NCBI RefSeq assembly: GCF_963678635.1
Contig: NC_087071.1
Location: 29,998,141 to 30,062,140, forward strand
From: Symsagittifera roscoffensis
Taxonomy: Eukaryota; Xenacoelomorpha; Acoela; Convolutidae
Direction: 5' to 3'
DNA length: 64,000 nt
In this document: positions 34,203 to 47,100 of the stretch, one piece after another
Layout: each line of letters starts with the position of its first letter
Position numbering within the stretch: position 1 is the first letter of the stretch
The notes under the pieces: model-generated
Database searches by the model: none
The model's input: only the letters and a program-made list of their open reading frames with translations
What the model was told of the DNA's origin: nothing
Translations under genes and position numbers: made by a program

Positions 34203-34498
34203 GGCGGAGATGCGAGGACGTGAGATTTCTAATCAACAGGTAGGATATTCATATCTTGGACGATTTTTTCAGCATAACATAGACAGTTTAATAGAAACTG
34301 TAGCTGCTTTATTGGTTGCCAGTGTTAGTAAAATTACAAGTGGTCGTGGAGCAGATGTGAGAATGTGATGCTGCTAATATCAACAAAAAAATTTTCAAGA
34401 TTTTCAAATCTTTTCCTTATTTCACTTTGTTTTGCCTGTTTAGAGCTCTTTTTTGCGTTTTCGTCGCTTGTGTCGAAGCGCAGCTTCGCTACTGTGTT
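34203..34498 (+). repeat. tRNA-derived SINE with hairpin tail
   Basis: Head GCGGAGATGCGAGGACGTGA resembles a tRNA 5' half (A-box region) and GGATATTCATATC stands at the B-box place. The body includes TTTCACTTTGTTTTGCCTGT and GAGCTCTTTTTTGCGTTTTC. The tail is CGAAGC-GCA-GCTTCG followed by CTACTGTGTT. Family members: 9336-9508, 43060-43231 and 47690-48004. Isolated tails: 1156, 34699, 35350 and 62771. Confidence 0.6.
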
Positions 34499-34698
34499 AA
34501 GCCGTCAGGTGAACCCAAAAAAGTGATTTGTTTCAAACAACAATAATGAAAACTCGATTTCAGACATTTTCAAACTCAATATATCTCGCAATTTTTTGAA
34601 ATGCATAATTTAGACATAATGTGGCTTTAAGCAATATTGTGTCTTTTTGTATTTGGTGCTAATTGGGCTGCTTTTTGGTCGTGTTCTTGCAAGTGTTT

Positions 34699-34723
34699 GC
34701 GAAGCGCAGCTTCACCTGTGTGT
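34699..34723 (+). repeat. SINE tail hairpin, isolated copy
   Basis: GCGAAGC-GCA-GCTTCAC then CTGTGTGTTG; one stem mismatch relative to the consensus. Only about 200 bp from the SINE at 34203-34498. Confidence 0.5.
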
Positions 34724-35004
34724 TGAATCGTTCTCAAAGCAAAATAGATGTGCAATATTGCTCAATTAGCTTAAGGACAAGAACTTATTGTCATGTCAAG
34801 CCGGGAATGAAAAGAAATTTTTAAATCAATATAGAAAAAAAACTGATAATAGGCTTTTTTAGCTCATGAAAACTATTTTGTTTGCTCATGTCCTCGTTTG
34901 CATCTTACATAGCACTAATAATAGCACAAAACTCGGTTCAATTTGGTCCAAAGAATATGGAAAATCATGTGCATAGATGGCTCAGAGTCTCGGTTCCCCC
35001 AAGT

Positions 35005-35100
35005 CAGAGGCGGATTTGGGGGAACCTCATGAATTCACCCCTCCAAGTATTGGCGCCAATAATTGTTATATTTGGCGAGGGGAGCCTGCATCAGAAAAAA
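35005..35100 (+). mobile_element. Partial hAT MITE (CAGAGGCGGATTT end)
   Basis: Begins CAGAGGCGGATTTGGGGG and contains ATTGGCGCCAAT with a following GGCGAGGGGAGCC, matching the two complete copies at 59247-59673 and 60000-60227. No right terminus is recognisable, so it is truncated. Confidence 0.5.
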
Positions 35101-35349
35101 AAAAACTTATTTTTTTTTCGGTGAAAATCTTGCAAAAAAAGCCCAATAACGGCCTTTATACTAATTTCTTTTCCAAAAATTTTTCTGCGGCTCAAAGTTT
35201 TTGCATAAGTATTAGTATTATCTTTATAGAATTATTGGACAGCTAGGAAAACTTAATCGATTTTTTCATACCACTTAAAATCTTTCCAACCTCGTCTTTT
35301 TTTTTCATTCACTATCTCGTAACAAATTTTTTTTTTGTATTGCAAGTGT

Positions 35350-35375
35350 TGCAAAGCTCCGCTTCGCCTCCTTGT
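35350..35375 (+). repeat. SINE tail hairpin, isolated copy
   Basis: GCAAAGC-TCC-GCTTCGC then CTCCTTGTTG; one stem mismatch. No head upstream. Confidence 0.45.
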
Positions 35376-35469
35376 TGCAATATGTTTTGAGGTTTCGGCC
35401 AATACTGCACTGAGGTATGCTTGGGTCGAACTGTTAATCTGTGATAATCTCTTCAATCGGTAGGTTTTC

Positions 35470-36540
35470 ATTTTTTTATTAGGTTTTTATTGTTTTTGAG
35501 ATCAATGGATTCCGATTTTCAAAAAAGTGATTTCAATAGAAAGCCCGCACACTCTAGTCCTTTTTTACCTTATCTCTTTTTCTACTGCTTTCAAAAATGT
35601 CTGTTGAGGGAACTTTTGACCGCTTTTTTTCTATTTTTTCATTTTCTCGAAAATTGCAGACCGAAATCTGAGATTTCAGGTTTAATAGATAGAACGGTAT
35701 TGTGAAGCCCTCCTCTGCTCAAACAGCTACACCCAACTTTTTTACACAAAATGTTATGGCCCTCGGAAAGGTCAAACTTTCGATATTTTGACCGTTTTTT
35801 GAAACTTTTAGTGTTTGCCAAAAACTGCCTTCTCAAATCTTCGAGAGGATGAGTTGTGGAAAGCTCCCCTGCTTAAGCGGCTACTCCCAATTTGATGTAC
35901 ATGAAAAGTTATGACCCTCGGAAAAACGTTTTTTTTGATTTTTTGAAACTTTTCTCGAAAACAGATTTTGGTTCAATGGAAAGAATGGGTCCTGTGCATA
36001 AATCGCTACAACTAAATTTTTTTACACAAATCTCGGAAAAGTCATTTTTTGAAACTTTTCGACTTATCTCGAAAACTACCTCCCAAATCTGACATTTTGG
36101 GTTCAATTGTAAGAACGGGTTGTGGAAAGCGCCCCTGCGTTAGCGGCTACGCCCAATTATTTTTCAACCAAAAATTTTTTGTCTTCGGAAAAGTAAAATT
36201 TTGTATTTTTTCGACCGTTTTCTTAAATCTTTGTGTTCAATCAACAGAGAGGGTTGAGCAAAGCTCTCTTGTATCAGTGGCGTTGTCCAAATTTGTTACA
36301 AAAAGTCTGGCAATGACTAAAAACAATGTTTTGATTTCTTGTCCGTTTTTTGAAAATTTTTGACTCCTCTCGAAAACTACTACGCCGAATCTGTTATCAC
36401 GATGACGTTTACTGAACACGAGAAATCTGATAGTTAATCGAGGCAAATTTTTTTGGCAAGCCTGGTGCATGAGCGGTTACACCTTAAAAGTTGTACAAAA
36501 TATGTTATATCTTTGGGAATGTTCAAATTCTCAAAAATTT
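35470..36540 (+). repeat. Family C tandem block, about six units of roughly 150-170 bp
   Basis: Each unit runs through 'GGCTACGCCCAATT', 'ATGGCCCTCGGAAAAGTCAA', 'TTTTTTGAAACTTTT', 'CTCGAAAACT', 'CAAATCTGAGATTT' and 'GGTTCAAT', then a phrase ending 'GGAAAGC-CCCCTGC'. The units are degenerate. Related blocks: 9000-9335, 39340-39720 and 46580-47640. Confidence 0.65.
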
Positions 36541-36989
36541 CCCCTCTTATTTAATTAGAGAAACGACTATGCTTTTGGGTGCAGCCCATTTTTTGAGTTT
36601 CCGAAATGACCTATTCCATCCCAGATCAGTACAACTAATTCAAAAACTACCAAAAATGGTCATCTAGCTTTAGCTGTGCCTCTAGGTTGCTAAGAATATG
36701 TTCTGTTCATTTGTTTAAATGCACGGCTAAATTGTTCCATGGTCGATATCTTTTCTTCAATGCTTACACAGTTAAATAGTTTAATAAACAAAATGATTGA
36801 GCTCATTTTCATAAGCAAGGCAAATTGTTTGATCAAGTTCATAGTAATTCCCGTTATGAAATGCATGATGTCGGACAAGGGACGTAACCTATCATTTCAA
36901 CCTTTGTGTTTGGAATGTCTGTCCTGCATGCAAAGCAACCGACCATTCATGTTCTTCTTCTCACTTAGCCCCTCAATGAGAAACCCTCT

Positions 36990-37450
36990 TTTTTAGCACC
37001 GATGAAGTTAGGTCACTCTTATATAGGTGTTGATAATTTTTTTCCGGAAAAGTCTATAAATTTAATCATGCTCATGTTTTACTTTTTCGCGATTTGACTC
37101 GTGATTTCTTTTCAAGTTCAGTGCATTTCATTTGTTGAAGGAAAGAAAACTCCACTACTGAACAGCATAAGAGTAAAGCTCACAAAAAGTTGATCGACTT
37201 CTAGTTTCGAAAGGGGAGTTTAATAGTTTTCTGATTTCCCAGCGGAATAAAAAAATACCTATTGATCCAGTTTTCCCAAATTGGGTTAATTTTTTCAAAA
37301 AAGTGTCAATCATAAGTTGTTTTGAGCTTGAAGGGCGTCTTTTTTTTTTCTTTAAACTTCGAAAATTGAGATTTCGAAAAGTGGGTCATGATTTTTTTCT
37401 CATTTAGTTGCGCTCATTGGCTCTTTTCCAACTGTCTGTTGGGAATGTTT
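36990..37450 (+). repeat. Dispersed repeat family B
   Basis: Long copy, from ACCGATGAAGTTAGGTCACT through GATCGACTTCTAGTTTCG to CATTGGCTCTTTTCCAACTG. Its duplicate is at about 40180-40570. Confidence 0.6.
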
Positions 37451-39202
37451 TCGTTTTTTTTTCTCGGGGATAGTTCAGAGAGAGACGCTTGGGTGATTTA
37501 CAAGTGTGAGACTACTATAAGTTCATTAGCTTTCCAGGAAAAGAATCCTAACAACATTTGCGATAAGCAAGGGTATTGCAATCGGGTACGAAACTTTTTT
37601 CCACTTAAATATGTTTGTTCAAACAATCGTCAATTAAAAATCAGTATATTTTGTCAGCTGTGTTCACAGAACCGTCAAATGGAAACCAGTATATTTTTTC
37701 CACTGTATGATTAGTTAACCACTGCGTGATTAAATAATTGCATGATTAATGTTTTGACTGCATATGTGCCTTTGTGCTTACGTTGAGAATTGCAAAATTA
37801 TTTTTTATCGGATTCGAATTCTGATAGATTTTCATTACTGAGGTTGGTCGGCTTTATTTCTGTCGACATTTTACCTAATGTTTTTAGGTAAAAGATTTTT
37901 TACCAAAAAGAGATATCAGTAAAAAAAAAGATAGTTTTTTTTTTTTGGCTATCGTACGTTACTATATTTTTTTTCGGCTTAGCTCTCCTTGTACGGACTC
38001 TTTTTGAAGATACAGCTCTCTTCTAATTTTCTGAATGCCACCTTTAGAAGTAATTGAGTGAATATTTTTGCGGATATATTGAGTTTTTCGAATATTTTTG
38101 CTTTGTAAATTAATGAGCACGGAACTATTACACTTGCGAGAGCAATCGGCAGCTAGACCTTTTTAGCGTGAACATTTTTTTTCCACATGTGTTATTTTTT
38201 TTCCTACTTGCTTTTGCAATGAACCTTAATTGATGTTGCCTCTGCACCCTAAGCTCTGGGGTTCGACATATGGCCGGACCTTGTTTGTTTCAGAATGTAT
38301 GAAATTGAACTTTTTCCGGTAAATTTAAGTTGTCGGTTTTTTGTTTGTCTGCTCGAGTTTGGTAGGCTTAGTTGCCCTATCACGGATTTTTTTGTTGTAA
38401 ACAAGTTTTATTATGGCTGCAAGTGTTGGTCATTGTAGTTTCAGAGGGACTTATAACATTTTAAAATACATCAATTTTTTTTTCGGCTCAACTGATGTCT
38501 GCTCAAAGATTGTCGGCTTTGTTTCCGCTTCGAAAAATGTTTTCCGTTGCTAATTTAATATTCAAATGTTTCGCTTGACTTGTTTGCCTAGAGTGAATCT
38601 TTATTGAGACATACCGACATTTTGGTAGGTTTATTTTTTTTTCATTTTTTTGCTTTTTTTCTTAAACATTTGTTGAAACGTTTTTCGACTTAATAGGTTT
38701 TTTTTATGTTTCTAATGTATCGCAATTGATGTTGTGTGACGCATGCAATTATTGTTCTCTTACTTAGCTTTGTTGGCCTGGTAACGCTACGTAAGTTTCT
38801 TTTCGATGAAAATTTAACGTTCAGTTGTTTTGCTTGGCAGATTATTTTGTCGTTTTATTGTTTCAGATAAATTTATAGGGATTTGAAAATGTTAGTAGAG
38901 CTCTTGGAAAATAGCTCTTCTTGACATCATTTCATTTTTCCAATTTGTATCTGCTAGTTTTTTGTGCTATGTTTTTTTTGTATTGCAAGTTTTCTGCTTC
39001 ATGGTTGTTGACTTAAACTGTCGGTATAGTTATAGTTACTTCATATAAAGCACTTGTGAACACTATGTGCGCAGTATACTTCGGTTGATTTTCAGCTTAT
39101 TGGCTGTTGGGTTAATTTTTGCCGGCTTTTCTATTCAGTTTCCTATTTCCTACATTTTTCCGGTTTTATTTTAAGATCGATAAGACTCTGATGTTACTAG
39201 AG
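37451..39202. other. Gene-less part of duplication III unit 1
   Basis: T-rich non-coding sequence. Contains the short hairpin motif TTGCGATAAGCAA (about 37562) that also occurs at 8743, 40643 and 56772. No coding or RNA gene is recognised. Confidence 0.45.
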
Positions 39203-42068
39203 GTTTCGGCTAATCCTGCACTGAGGTATGCTTGGGTCGACCTACTAATCTGTATTGATCTCTTCAATCCCTAGGAGCTAAAGGTTTAGTTTATTTCCTG
39301 TTTGATAAAAACAGATAATATGAAAGTGTATGGGACCGGTGTTTTTTTTGTTTCTGAGACGTTTTGGAAAAAATTTTCTCTTTTCTCAAAAGTTATCGTT
39401 TTTCTCAGAAGTGGTAAAAAAGTAGCCTCGGAAAGTAATTGTTTAAAGTTTTTTTCGACTGTAAGATTGTTCTGGGTTCAATCAACAGATAGGGTTGAGC
39501 AAAGCTTTCTTGTATCAGTGGCGTCGTCCAAATTTGTTACAAAAAGTCTGGCAATGACTAAAAACAATGTTTTGATTTCTTGTCCGTTTTTGAAAATTTT
39601 TGACTCCTCTCGAAAACTACTCAGCCGAATCTGTTATCACGATGATGTTTTCAGAATACGAGGAATCTGATGGTTAATCGAGACAACATTTTTTTCTGAA
39701 GCCTCGTGAATATGTGCGCTTAATCTTTGGTAATGTTCCAAATTATCTAAAATATTCCCTTTTATTTAAATAGAGAAACAAAAAAGGTTTCGAGTGAAGC
39801 CCATTTTTTTGAGTTTTCGAAAGATCCTATGCCATCCCAAATTAGTACAACAAATTCAAAACTATCAATCTTGTACGTCTAGTTGTATATTCGCTTCTAG
39901 ATTTCTAGGATAATGTTCTTTTCTTTTGTTTAACAGCTCGGATTAATTGTTCCATTATCAATATGATTTCTTCAATGCTTGCACAGTTAAATAATTAAAT
40001 AAAGAAAATGATTGAGCTCAATTTCATTAGCAAGGCAAATTCTTTGATTAAGGGAAGTAACCTATCACTTCAACCATTGTCTTTGGAATGCTTGTCTTGC
40101 ATGCAAAGCAACCGACCACCCTTGTTTTCGTTTAGCTCCCCTTTTTGATTAGCCTCTCGATGAAAAACCCTCTTTTTTCAGCACCGATGAAGTTAGTTCA
40201 GACTCTTATGTAGGTGTTGATGATTTTTTTCCGGGAAAGTCTTAAAATTTAATTATGCTCAAATTTCTTTTTCGCTGTTTGACGCGTGATTTATTTTCAA
40301 GTTCAATGAATTTCATTTGTTGAAGGAAGAAAAGTCCTCTACTGAACAGCAAACGAGTAAAGGTGCTAAAAACGTGATCGACTTCTAGTTTCGAAAGAGG
40401 AATTGAATATTTTTCAGATTTCCCAGCGGATTTAAAAAAATAACTATCAATCCAGTTTTCTTAAATTGGGTTGATTTTATCAAAAAAAGTGTCAATCATA
40501 AGTTGTTCTTGAGCTTGAAGAGCATTTGTTTTTCTTTAAACATCGAAAGTTGAGATTATTTCAAAGAGCAACGCTTGATGATTTACAGGCGTGAAACTAC
40601 AATAAGTTCTATATCTTGCCAGGAAAATAATATTAACAACCTTTGCGATAAGTAAGGGTTTTGCAATCGTGTACGAAAGTTTCCCCAAGTAAAAAAGTTT
40701 GTTCAAACGATGGTCAATTAGAAATCAGTGTTTTTGTCTGCTGTGATCACAGAAAGGTCAAATGGAAACCAGTACAGTTTTTTCGCTGTATGATTAGTTC
40801 ACCGCTGCGTGATTAAATAATTGCATGATTAATGTTTTGACTGCAAATGTGCCTTGTGTTTACGTTGAGAATTGCGAAATAATTTTTATCGGATTGGAAT
40901 TTTTTTGGTAGATTTTCATCACTGAGGTTGGTCGGCGTTAGTTCTGTCGACATTTTCACCGAAGGTTTTAAGGTAAAAGATTTTTTTAACCTAAAATAGA
41001 GTTCAGTAAAAAAAGGACTTTTTTGGTTATAGTCCGTTACTATTTCTTCGGCTTAGCTCTCCTTGTGCGGACTCTTTTTGAAGATACAGCTCTATTCTAA
41101 TTTTCTGAATGCCACCTATATAAGGAATTGAGTGAATATTTTCGCGGAATTATTAATTTTTTCGAATACTTTTGGTTTATAAATTAATGAGCACGGAACT
41201 ATTACACTCGCGAGAAAAATCGGCAGTTAGACTATTTTATCGCAAACATTTTTTTCCACATATGTTATTTGTTTTTCTTACTTGCTTTTTCCTCGAAGCT
41301 TAACAACTTCCATGCACGTTCCTACTTGATCCAGAGGCAGCGAAGTCGCCTTTGCAGCCTAAGGTCTGGGGTTCGACCTACGGCTGGACCTTGTTTGTTT
41401 CAGCACGTATGAAATTGAACTTTCCGGTAAAATTTGAGTTTTTGGATTTTTCTTTTGTCTGCTTGAGTACGGTCGGCTTAGTTGCCACATCACGGTTTTT
41501 TGCTGTAAACAAGCTTTATCATGGCTGCAAGATTGTCGGCTTGGTTTCCGCTTCGAAAACTTTTTTCTGTTACTGTTTTAGTATTCAAATTTTTCTCCTG
41601 TCTTGTTTGCTTAGAGTGAAACTTTTTTGAGACATACCAACATTTTAGTAGGTTCAGTTTTTTTCAACATTTTTCACCTTTTCTCGAATATTTGTTCAAA
41701 TTTTTGCGACTTTTTATGTTTTTTTCTAAGTTTGTGATGTATCGCAATTGATGTTGTGTTACGCATGTAATTATTGTTCTGTTACATAACATTGTTGGCC
41801 TGGTACCGCTGCGTAGTTTTCTTTTCGATGCAAATTTAAGGTTCAGTTGTTTTGTTTTGCATATTATTTTGTTGTTTAATTATTTCAGATAAATTTATAG
41901 GGATTTGAAAATGTTAGTAGAGCTCTTGAAAATTAGCTCTTCTTGACATTATCTGTCTGCTAGTTTGTTGTCCTATGTTTGTGTTGTATTGCAAGTTTTC
42001 TGCTTCATGGTTGTTGACTTAAACTGTCGGTATAGTTATAGTTACTACATATAAAGCTCTCGTGAACA
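39203..42068. repeat. Older tandem duplication III, unit 2
   Basis: Starts TTTCGGCTAATCCTGCACTG and ends near CATATAAAGCTCTCGTGAAC. It lacks most of the family C block present in unit 1 and has many small indels. No gene found. Confidence 0.7.
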
Positions 42069-43059
42069 TTTTCTAAGAACTTTTTACAATGTTAGTTTTT
42101 CTAAGCTTTCCCAATTATCTCTTCGCTCGAAGTCGTTTTTTCTTCTTCTTGAGCGTCATGCTGTTTTAGTCATCTGCTTTTTTTTTCACAAGTGGTCCAA
42201 CTCTAGTTTTTATGAATTTTCTGGATACATTAGTAGATTTAGTGCCAAAAAAGAACATTTCGTGCTAGTTTTTATTTTATTCAGGACTGTTTTTTCGCCT
42301 CCAGAACGTTCCAGACTTGCCTTTAAATGTAGTTGCGGCTCACTTGCTTGATTGTTTCGCTAGAAGTTAGCAGTTCTCGGGTGATATATTGAGTTTACTT
42401 TTTCTTTGAAATTTGAAAAATGCAAAGTAAGTACAAATCTTCAGATCGCCTTGAAGTTAGTTTTGTTTTTCCCTTTTTCAGAAAAAATCTCAAGTATTTA
42501 TGACGCTCAAATTTAGTTTTTTTTGGCGTTTGACTTTTTTTTTAGGTCAATTTACTTTTACTTTTTTTTGAAAGGAAAACAATTCCCAATCGCCATTTAC
42601 CATAGTTCAAATAGCGCGAAAAATGGGATTTTTTTTTCGTTTCAAATTTATTTACTTATAGATTTCCCAGTTAAATAATTAAATTATGTATTGGTCTGAT
42701 TTTTGATTATCTTTAGTTGGGCAAAAGTTTCAGACAAAGGTTTTGATCATAAAAGAATCTTGAAATTTGAAGAGCCTCAATGTGATATAATGAAAAGTCG
42801 TAGTAAAAAAGTATACAGGAAATAAAACTGATAATGAAAAAGAATCAGGGAAAATTATAAGCCTGGGTTTATGTATCTGGATCTTTCATTATAGGCAATA
42901 ATTACACTACGCTCGCTAATAGTGTAGTGTATTTGTGTGACCCGATTTTTTTAAAATCTGAATTGCTCTTTTGGTGGCACTTATGCTATAATTCCAATAT
43001 GTAGCATTGCAAATTTCTTAGCATCTGTTCTCTGCTTTATTTATGAATAATGTTTGCTG
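42069..43059. other. Gene-less A+T-rich sequence
   Basis: Nothing coding recognised. A small perfect stem ACACTAC...GTAGTGT lies at about 42905-42931. Confidence 0.4.
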
Positions 43060-43231
43060 ATAGGGAAGGGCGTGAAATTCTAAATCTCGAGGTCGTAGAT
43101 TCGAATACGACTCGAAGAAAAAGTTATACTAACTCGAGTCTTATTTCTAGTTTTTCCTATCAACTTTATAGAGCTGCGTTTTTATCGTTTCCGCGCTAGT
43201 GTTTCCAAAGCACAGCGTCACCTCTGTGTAA
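43060..43231 (+). repeat. tRNA-derived SINE with tail
   Basis: GGAAGGGCGTGAAATTCTAA, then a T-arm-like hairpin GTCGTA-GATTCGAA-TACGAC containing a good B box, a T-rich body with CTTTATAGAGCTG, and a tail AAAGCACAGCGTCACCTCTG in which the stem has decayed. Closest to the SINE at 9336-9508. Confidence 0.6.
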
Positions 43232-44193
43232 ACCATAAAATTTTGACAAATAGTGCTCTTTTTCTCAATTTTACACGAACTTACGAAAAGAAATTTTTAT
43301 TTTCTTTTATTTTAGTCCAATTTTCATGTTATTTTTTTTCTGGAAAGGGTGGTTGATTTAGGCGACAAACGACGAGAATGAGTGGAAATTATAACTAAAA
43401 TTCTAAGAGAATCAAATTTGAAGGTCAAAGCTCTCTAATTTAATCTGAGAACCAAAAATTTTAAGACCAGTTTTTTTCGACCTTGAATCTTCTTTTTCGA
43501 ATTTTTTAGAGAGCGAATAACGGTCTATAGGGTTTTAAAAAAACATACTTGATCTCAACGAGCTTTTATTGGGGTAGTCAACATCATATGAAAAAAGTTG
43601 AAAATTGGCAATAAGTTTTTAAAAAACGGACCCTAAATAGCAACCATATTTCCTTCAAGTCACGTTAGTCGCTTGGTCAGAACAATCAATGGGAAAATTT
43701 CTCGCTGAACCAAGTGAATGTTTTTTTTCTGCTTTATGTAATAAGTTAATAAAATACTTGAATAGTTATTAAAATACTTGGATGGTATTTGTTAAAGCTC
43801 ATGCTCATCTCTGCTGCTCGTTGTCGTTTTGAATCAGAAGATTCTTTTTGAATTTATGTTTGTTTGTATATTGAAGGTATTTGTTATTTTTTATTAATTG
43901 GCTTAAAATGGTCAAATTAATTCTCTGGCTTGCCTCTTATTGTTGTTTCTTATGATTCGCTTAAAACAGTGAGCCAATAAAAGTTGAGTAAAAGTTATTA
44001 TGATCGAGGTTTTGAATGTTAAAATCACTTTCGCGACGTCAAATTAATCAGAGGTACTGACTAGAATTAAATAAAACAGAAATCTCAGTGGACTAGATTT
44101 TTTTTCAAAACCGATTCGATCGAAATGCGGATTAAAAATGCTGGCTGGGCGGATCCTGGCCTTATACTGGACTTCTCTTTGGGGACATACAAG
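43232..44193. other. Upstream region of the AMOP/VWD gene
   Basis: No separate gene. I see no unambiguous TATA box or initiator. An in-frame upstream ATG at 44125 precedes the preferred start at 44194. Confidence 0.4.
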
Positions 44194-47100
44194 ATGGCAG
44201 TGGCCATAATTCTCCTGGTGGCCATGAACGGAGGAGAGGTGAGCTGTGTGAAGGAACCATTCGATCTGGAATTTGGACTGAAAGCTGGAGATAACTTCAC
44301 TGCGAAGGGAGATAGTCCCACCTCATCGCGACAGTTTCTGAACGGGTCATTTTTGTGGGGAAATAAGACAGTTGACTACATCCAGACCAATTCGAATTTA
44401 GAAGTGTACTTAATGAATGCTGCTGGTGTTAAAGTTGGAACTATCGACGTCGCGGACTTTGACGGAGACTCGCAGGACTACTTGTACGATGCCATGTGTC
44501 TGCAGTATAGCGCGTCCTTTACTGGAATTGAAGACATCTGCGACTACGTTTTGTACGGGGATAGCGACTACGTAGATGGCGATATGGACTACCATGATTA
44601 TGTCATCGGCACTCATTATTTCTATACACAAGTCATGGTGAAAGAATGGGACACTATGAAATTCCCCATGAGCCTCGTGGACATCTACTGGGACGACCTG
44701 ATAACAGAGGTGGTCATGGGACCAGACACTAAGTACCCCAACTTGGCTAACAACATCTTCGTGCGCACTACTCTGAGCCAACGGGACAAGGAAGTGCTGA
44801 GTGCCAGGATCGGAGGAGACTTCAGTGTGGACTCTGGTTTTGTGGTGACCATCTACAAAGTGGCGGATTATGAGATGTTCAACACGTTTCACAACAACAT
44901 CCAGTTCGCTGTAGCCTGTGACGAGAAGAACACGACCGATGTTCGGGACAACGAGTGCTACACTATGACCCAATATGCTGTCATGCAAACACTCGAGGCT
45001 GATTTTGAACTTTCGTTCAGTTTCTCTTCTGCTACCTATGGTAAGAATCTTTCTTTGGTGAGAATCTTTCTTTTGTTAAATTGAGGAAATTCCATCTGGG
45101 CAATGAAATCTCGGCGAACTTTTGGAAAAGTTCGAAATTCAGAAGTTTTTCACTGATGATTTTTTGGCTCTTGTTAGAAGCATCATCCAGTGGTTATTGA
45201 AATGAGTGAAATTTTTTCATGCTGAAAATTTCAAAACTACTAATTAAATGGGCGCGTGGTAGAGTAGATCAACAATAATATCTTGTCGAAGTCGGTCACT
45301 TTATATAAGCAATGTTTAATTTTCAATGCGGAATGATTTATTCGTTTCAAATGTATATACTTGAACACCTTTACTTTGTGTATGGAAAACCTATATGCCT
45401 CAGAAATATTCAGCTAATGCTTCTGTTTTGCTTCCTAGATGCATCAATGCCGTTTGACGACTACGTGGAAGCTGTGATGGTAGAAGTAAAGAGCAACGTG
45501 GGAGTAGATGGTCTGTGGATCTATGAAATAAATCAAGGAACTGAAGGACCATTTGTCAGGTTGCCCTACAAAGTCGTCAAGTTGTGCGGGGGAGCCTACG
45601 CCAAGCCCTCATTTGCCCCCATGGACAAATATGATAAGTTCAGTTTCAAGTTTCAGTTTTTTCATCTCGAGTGCACAGGCATCCTTGATTATTCGTCCAG
45701 CTTTGCTTCTGAATTGGTAGTGAAATTGATTGGAAGTTCATTCAACAAAACGATTCCAGATTCAGACATTGATTATCAGAGAGGGGACGCTAGATTGGAA
45801 GTAGAGCTTCCCGATTTTTGGGGTGCGGAGGAGGTTGTGGGCATGGTTTTGAGCGTGGATGGATGGGAGCAGAAGATTGACGCTACTCTCTCCTTCACTC
45901 CAGTGGACATAGATGGACAGTTGAACATCACACCCACGGCTTCAGACAGTGTCCAGGTGTCGTGGCCTCTTGCAACCATAAACGAGACCACTCCTATCCT
46001 GATCACAGAGTACACATATAACGGTACGTATCGCATGAGCCACTAATTTGACAGAAGTTTGACCAGCAAGACTGAGTGTCACAAGCAACCACTGCCTCTT
46101 TTAAACTCATCAAAGTTGTCTGTCTCGAGTGAGAAAGATGACACTTCAACAAGTCGCGTTCTACGTCCTTTTGTGACGTGATTCCCCGGTGCATTTAAAC
46201 TATCAAATGCTCTGAAAGCTGCTTCTTGATACAGAAAGGGGGGTCGTTGATGTATTAAAGGGCTATGAAACTTTAAGTCTTTGTTTTGCTTCAGGAACTG
46301 GCCAGGGCTACGAGGAGGTGTTCGAGGAAGAGATTGACTTGGAGAGTGGCAACACCACTATCCACTACACTTTCGGCAGCAACCACCTCGTCCGCTTCCA
46401 ACTCAAGTCGTACCAAGGTGAGATAACCTAAGTCGCAAATAAAAAAGCTCATTTAGTGCTTAGATTTCAATTTAATCATATTTAAGCATGAACAATTTAA
46501 TGCTGCTCTTTTTTTTGGTACTATTAGGTCCTGTTTGAAAAAAAGATGTATTATGAAAGCGTATGAGATTTGTTCTTTTTCGTTTTTTTTTTGCTACGCT
46601 TTGAAAAATTTTTGCCTTTTTCTCAAAAATTTCAATTTTTCTCAAAAACTACTACTGTATCAATTTTCAAAAAAAATAGTACCAATAGAAAAACCGGCTG
46701 CTTTTCTAGGTGCCTGCATTTTTTTTGCTAGTCTCTGTTAATTTTACCTCACGTTCTACAGCATTCAAAAATTTCAGTAGAGGTGTTTTGGCCTTTTTGA
46801 ATTTTTTCATTTTCTCAAAGATTGAATGCACAATGCTGAGATGAAGGTTTCAATCTGAACAATAATTTATGGGGATCTCCCTTCTTTAAACGGCTATTCC
46901 TTAATTTCGGTAGAAAAAAGTTATGGCCTCAAACAAGCTCGTTGTTTACATTTTGGTTAATTTTTGAAACCCTGCCAGATCGGTTTTTTTTTACTTGCGC
47001 AAACGGCCACGCATTGCGTTTTGAAAAAAATATGGCTTCAGAAAGAAAAAACCGTTATGCTAATTTTACTTGCGCCAACGGCCATGCATTGCGTTTTGAA

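Larger units (their letters stand above)
35393..39202. repeat. Older tandem duplication III, unit 1
   Basis: Starts TTTCGGCCAATACTGCACTG and aligns in order with 39203-42068: CAGTGGCGTTGTCCAAATTT (36275), GAAGTTAGGTCACTCTTA (37003), GCGTGATTAAATAATTGCAT (37723) and ATAGGGATTTGAAAATGTTA (38875). Divergence and indels are much greater than in duplications I and II. No gene is present; the short open frames are not conserved between the two units. Confidence 0.7.

Noticed and set aside
44410-44988. 192-codon minus-strand open frame
   Set aside because: It is antisense to exon 1 of the AMOP/VWD gene, whose plus-strand frame has a signal peptide and joins five further exons.
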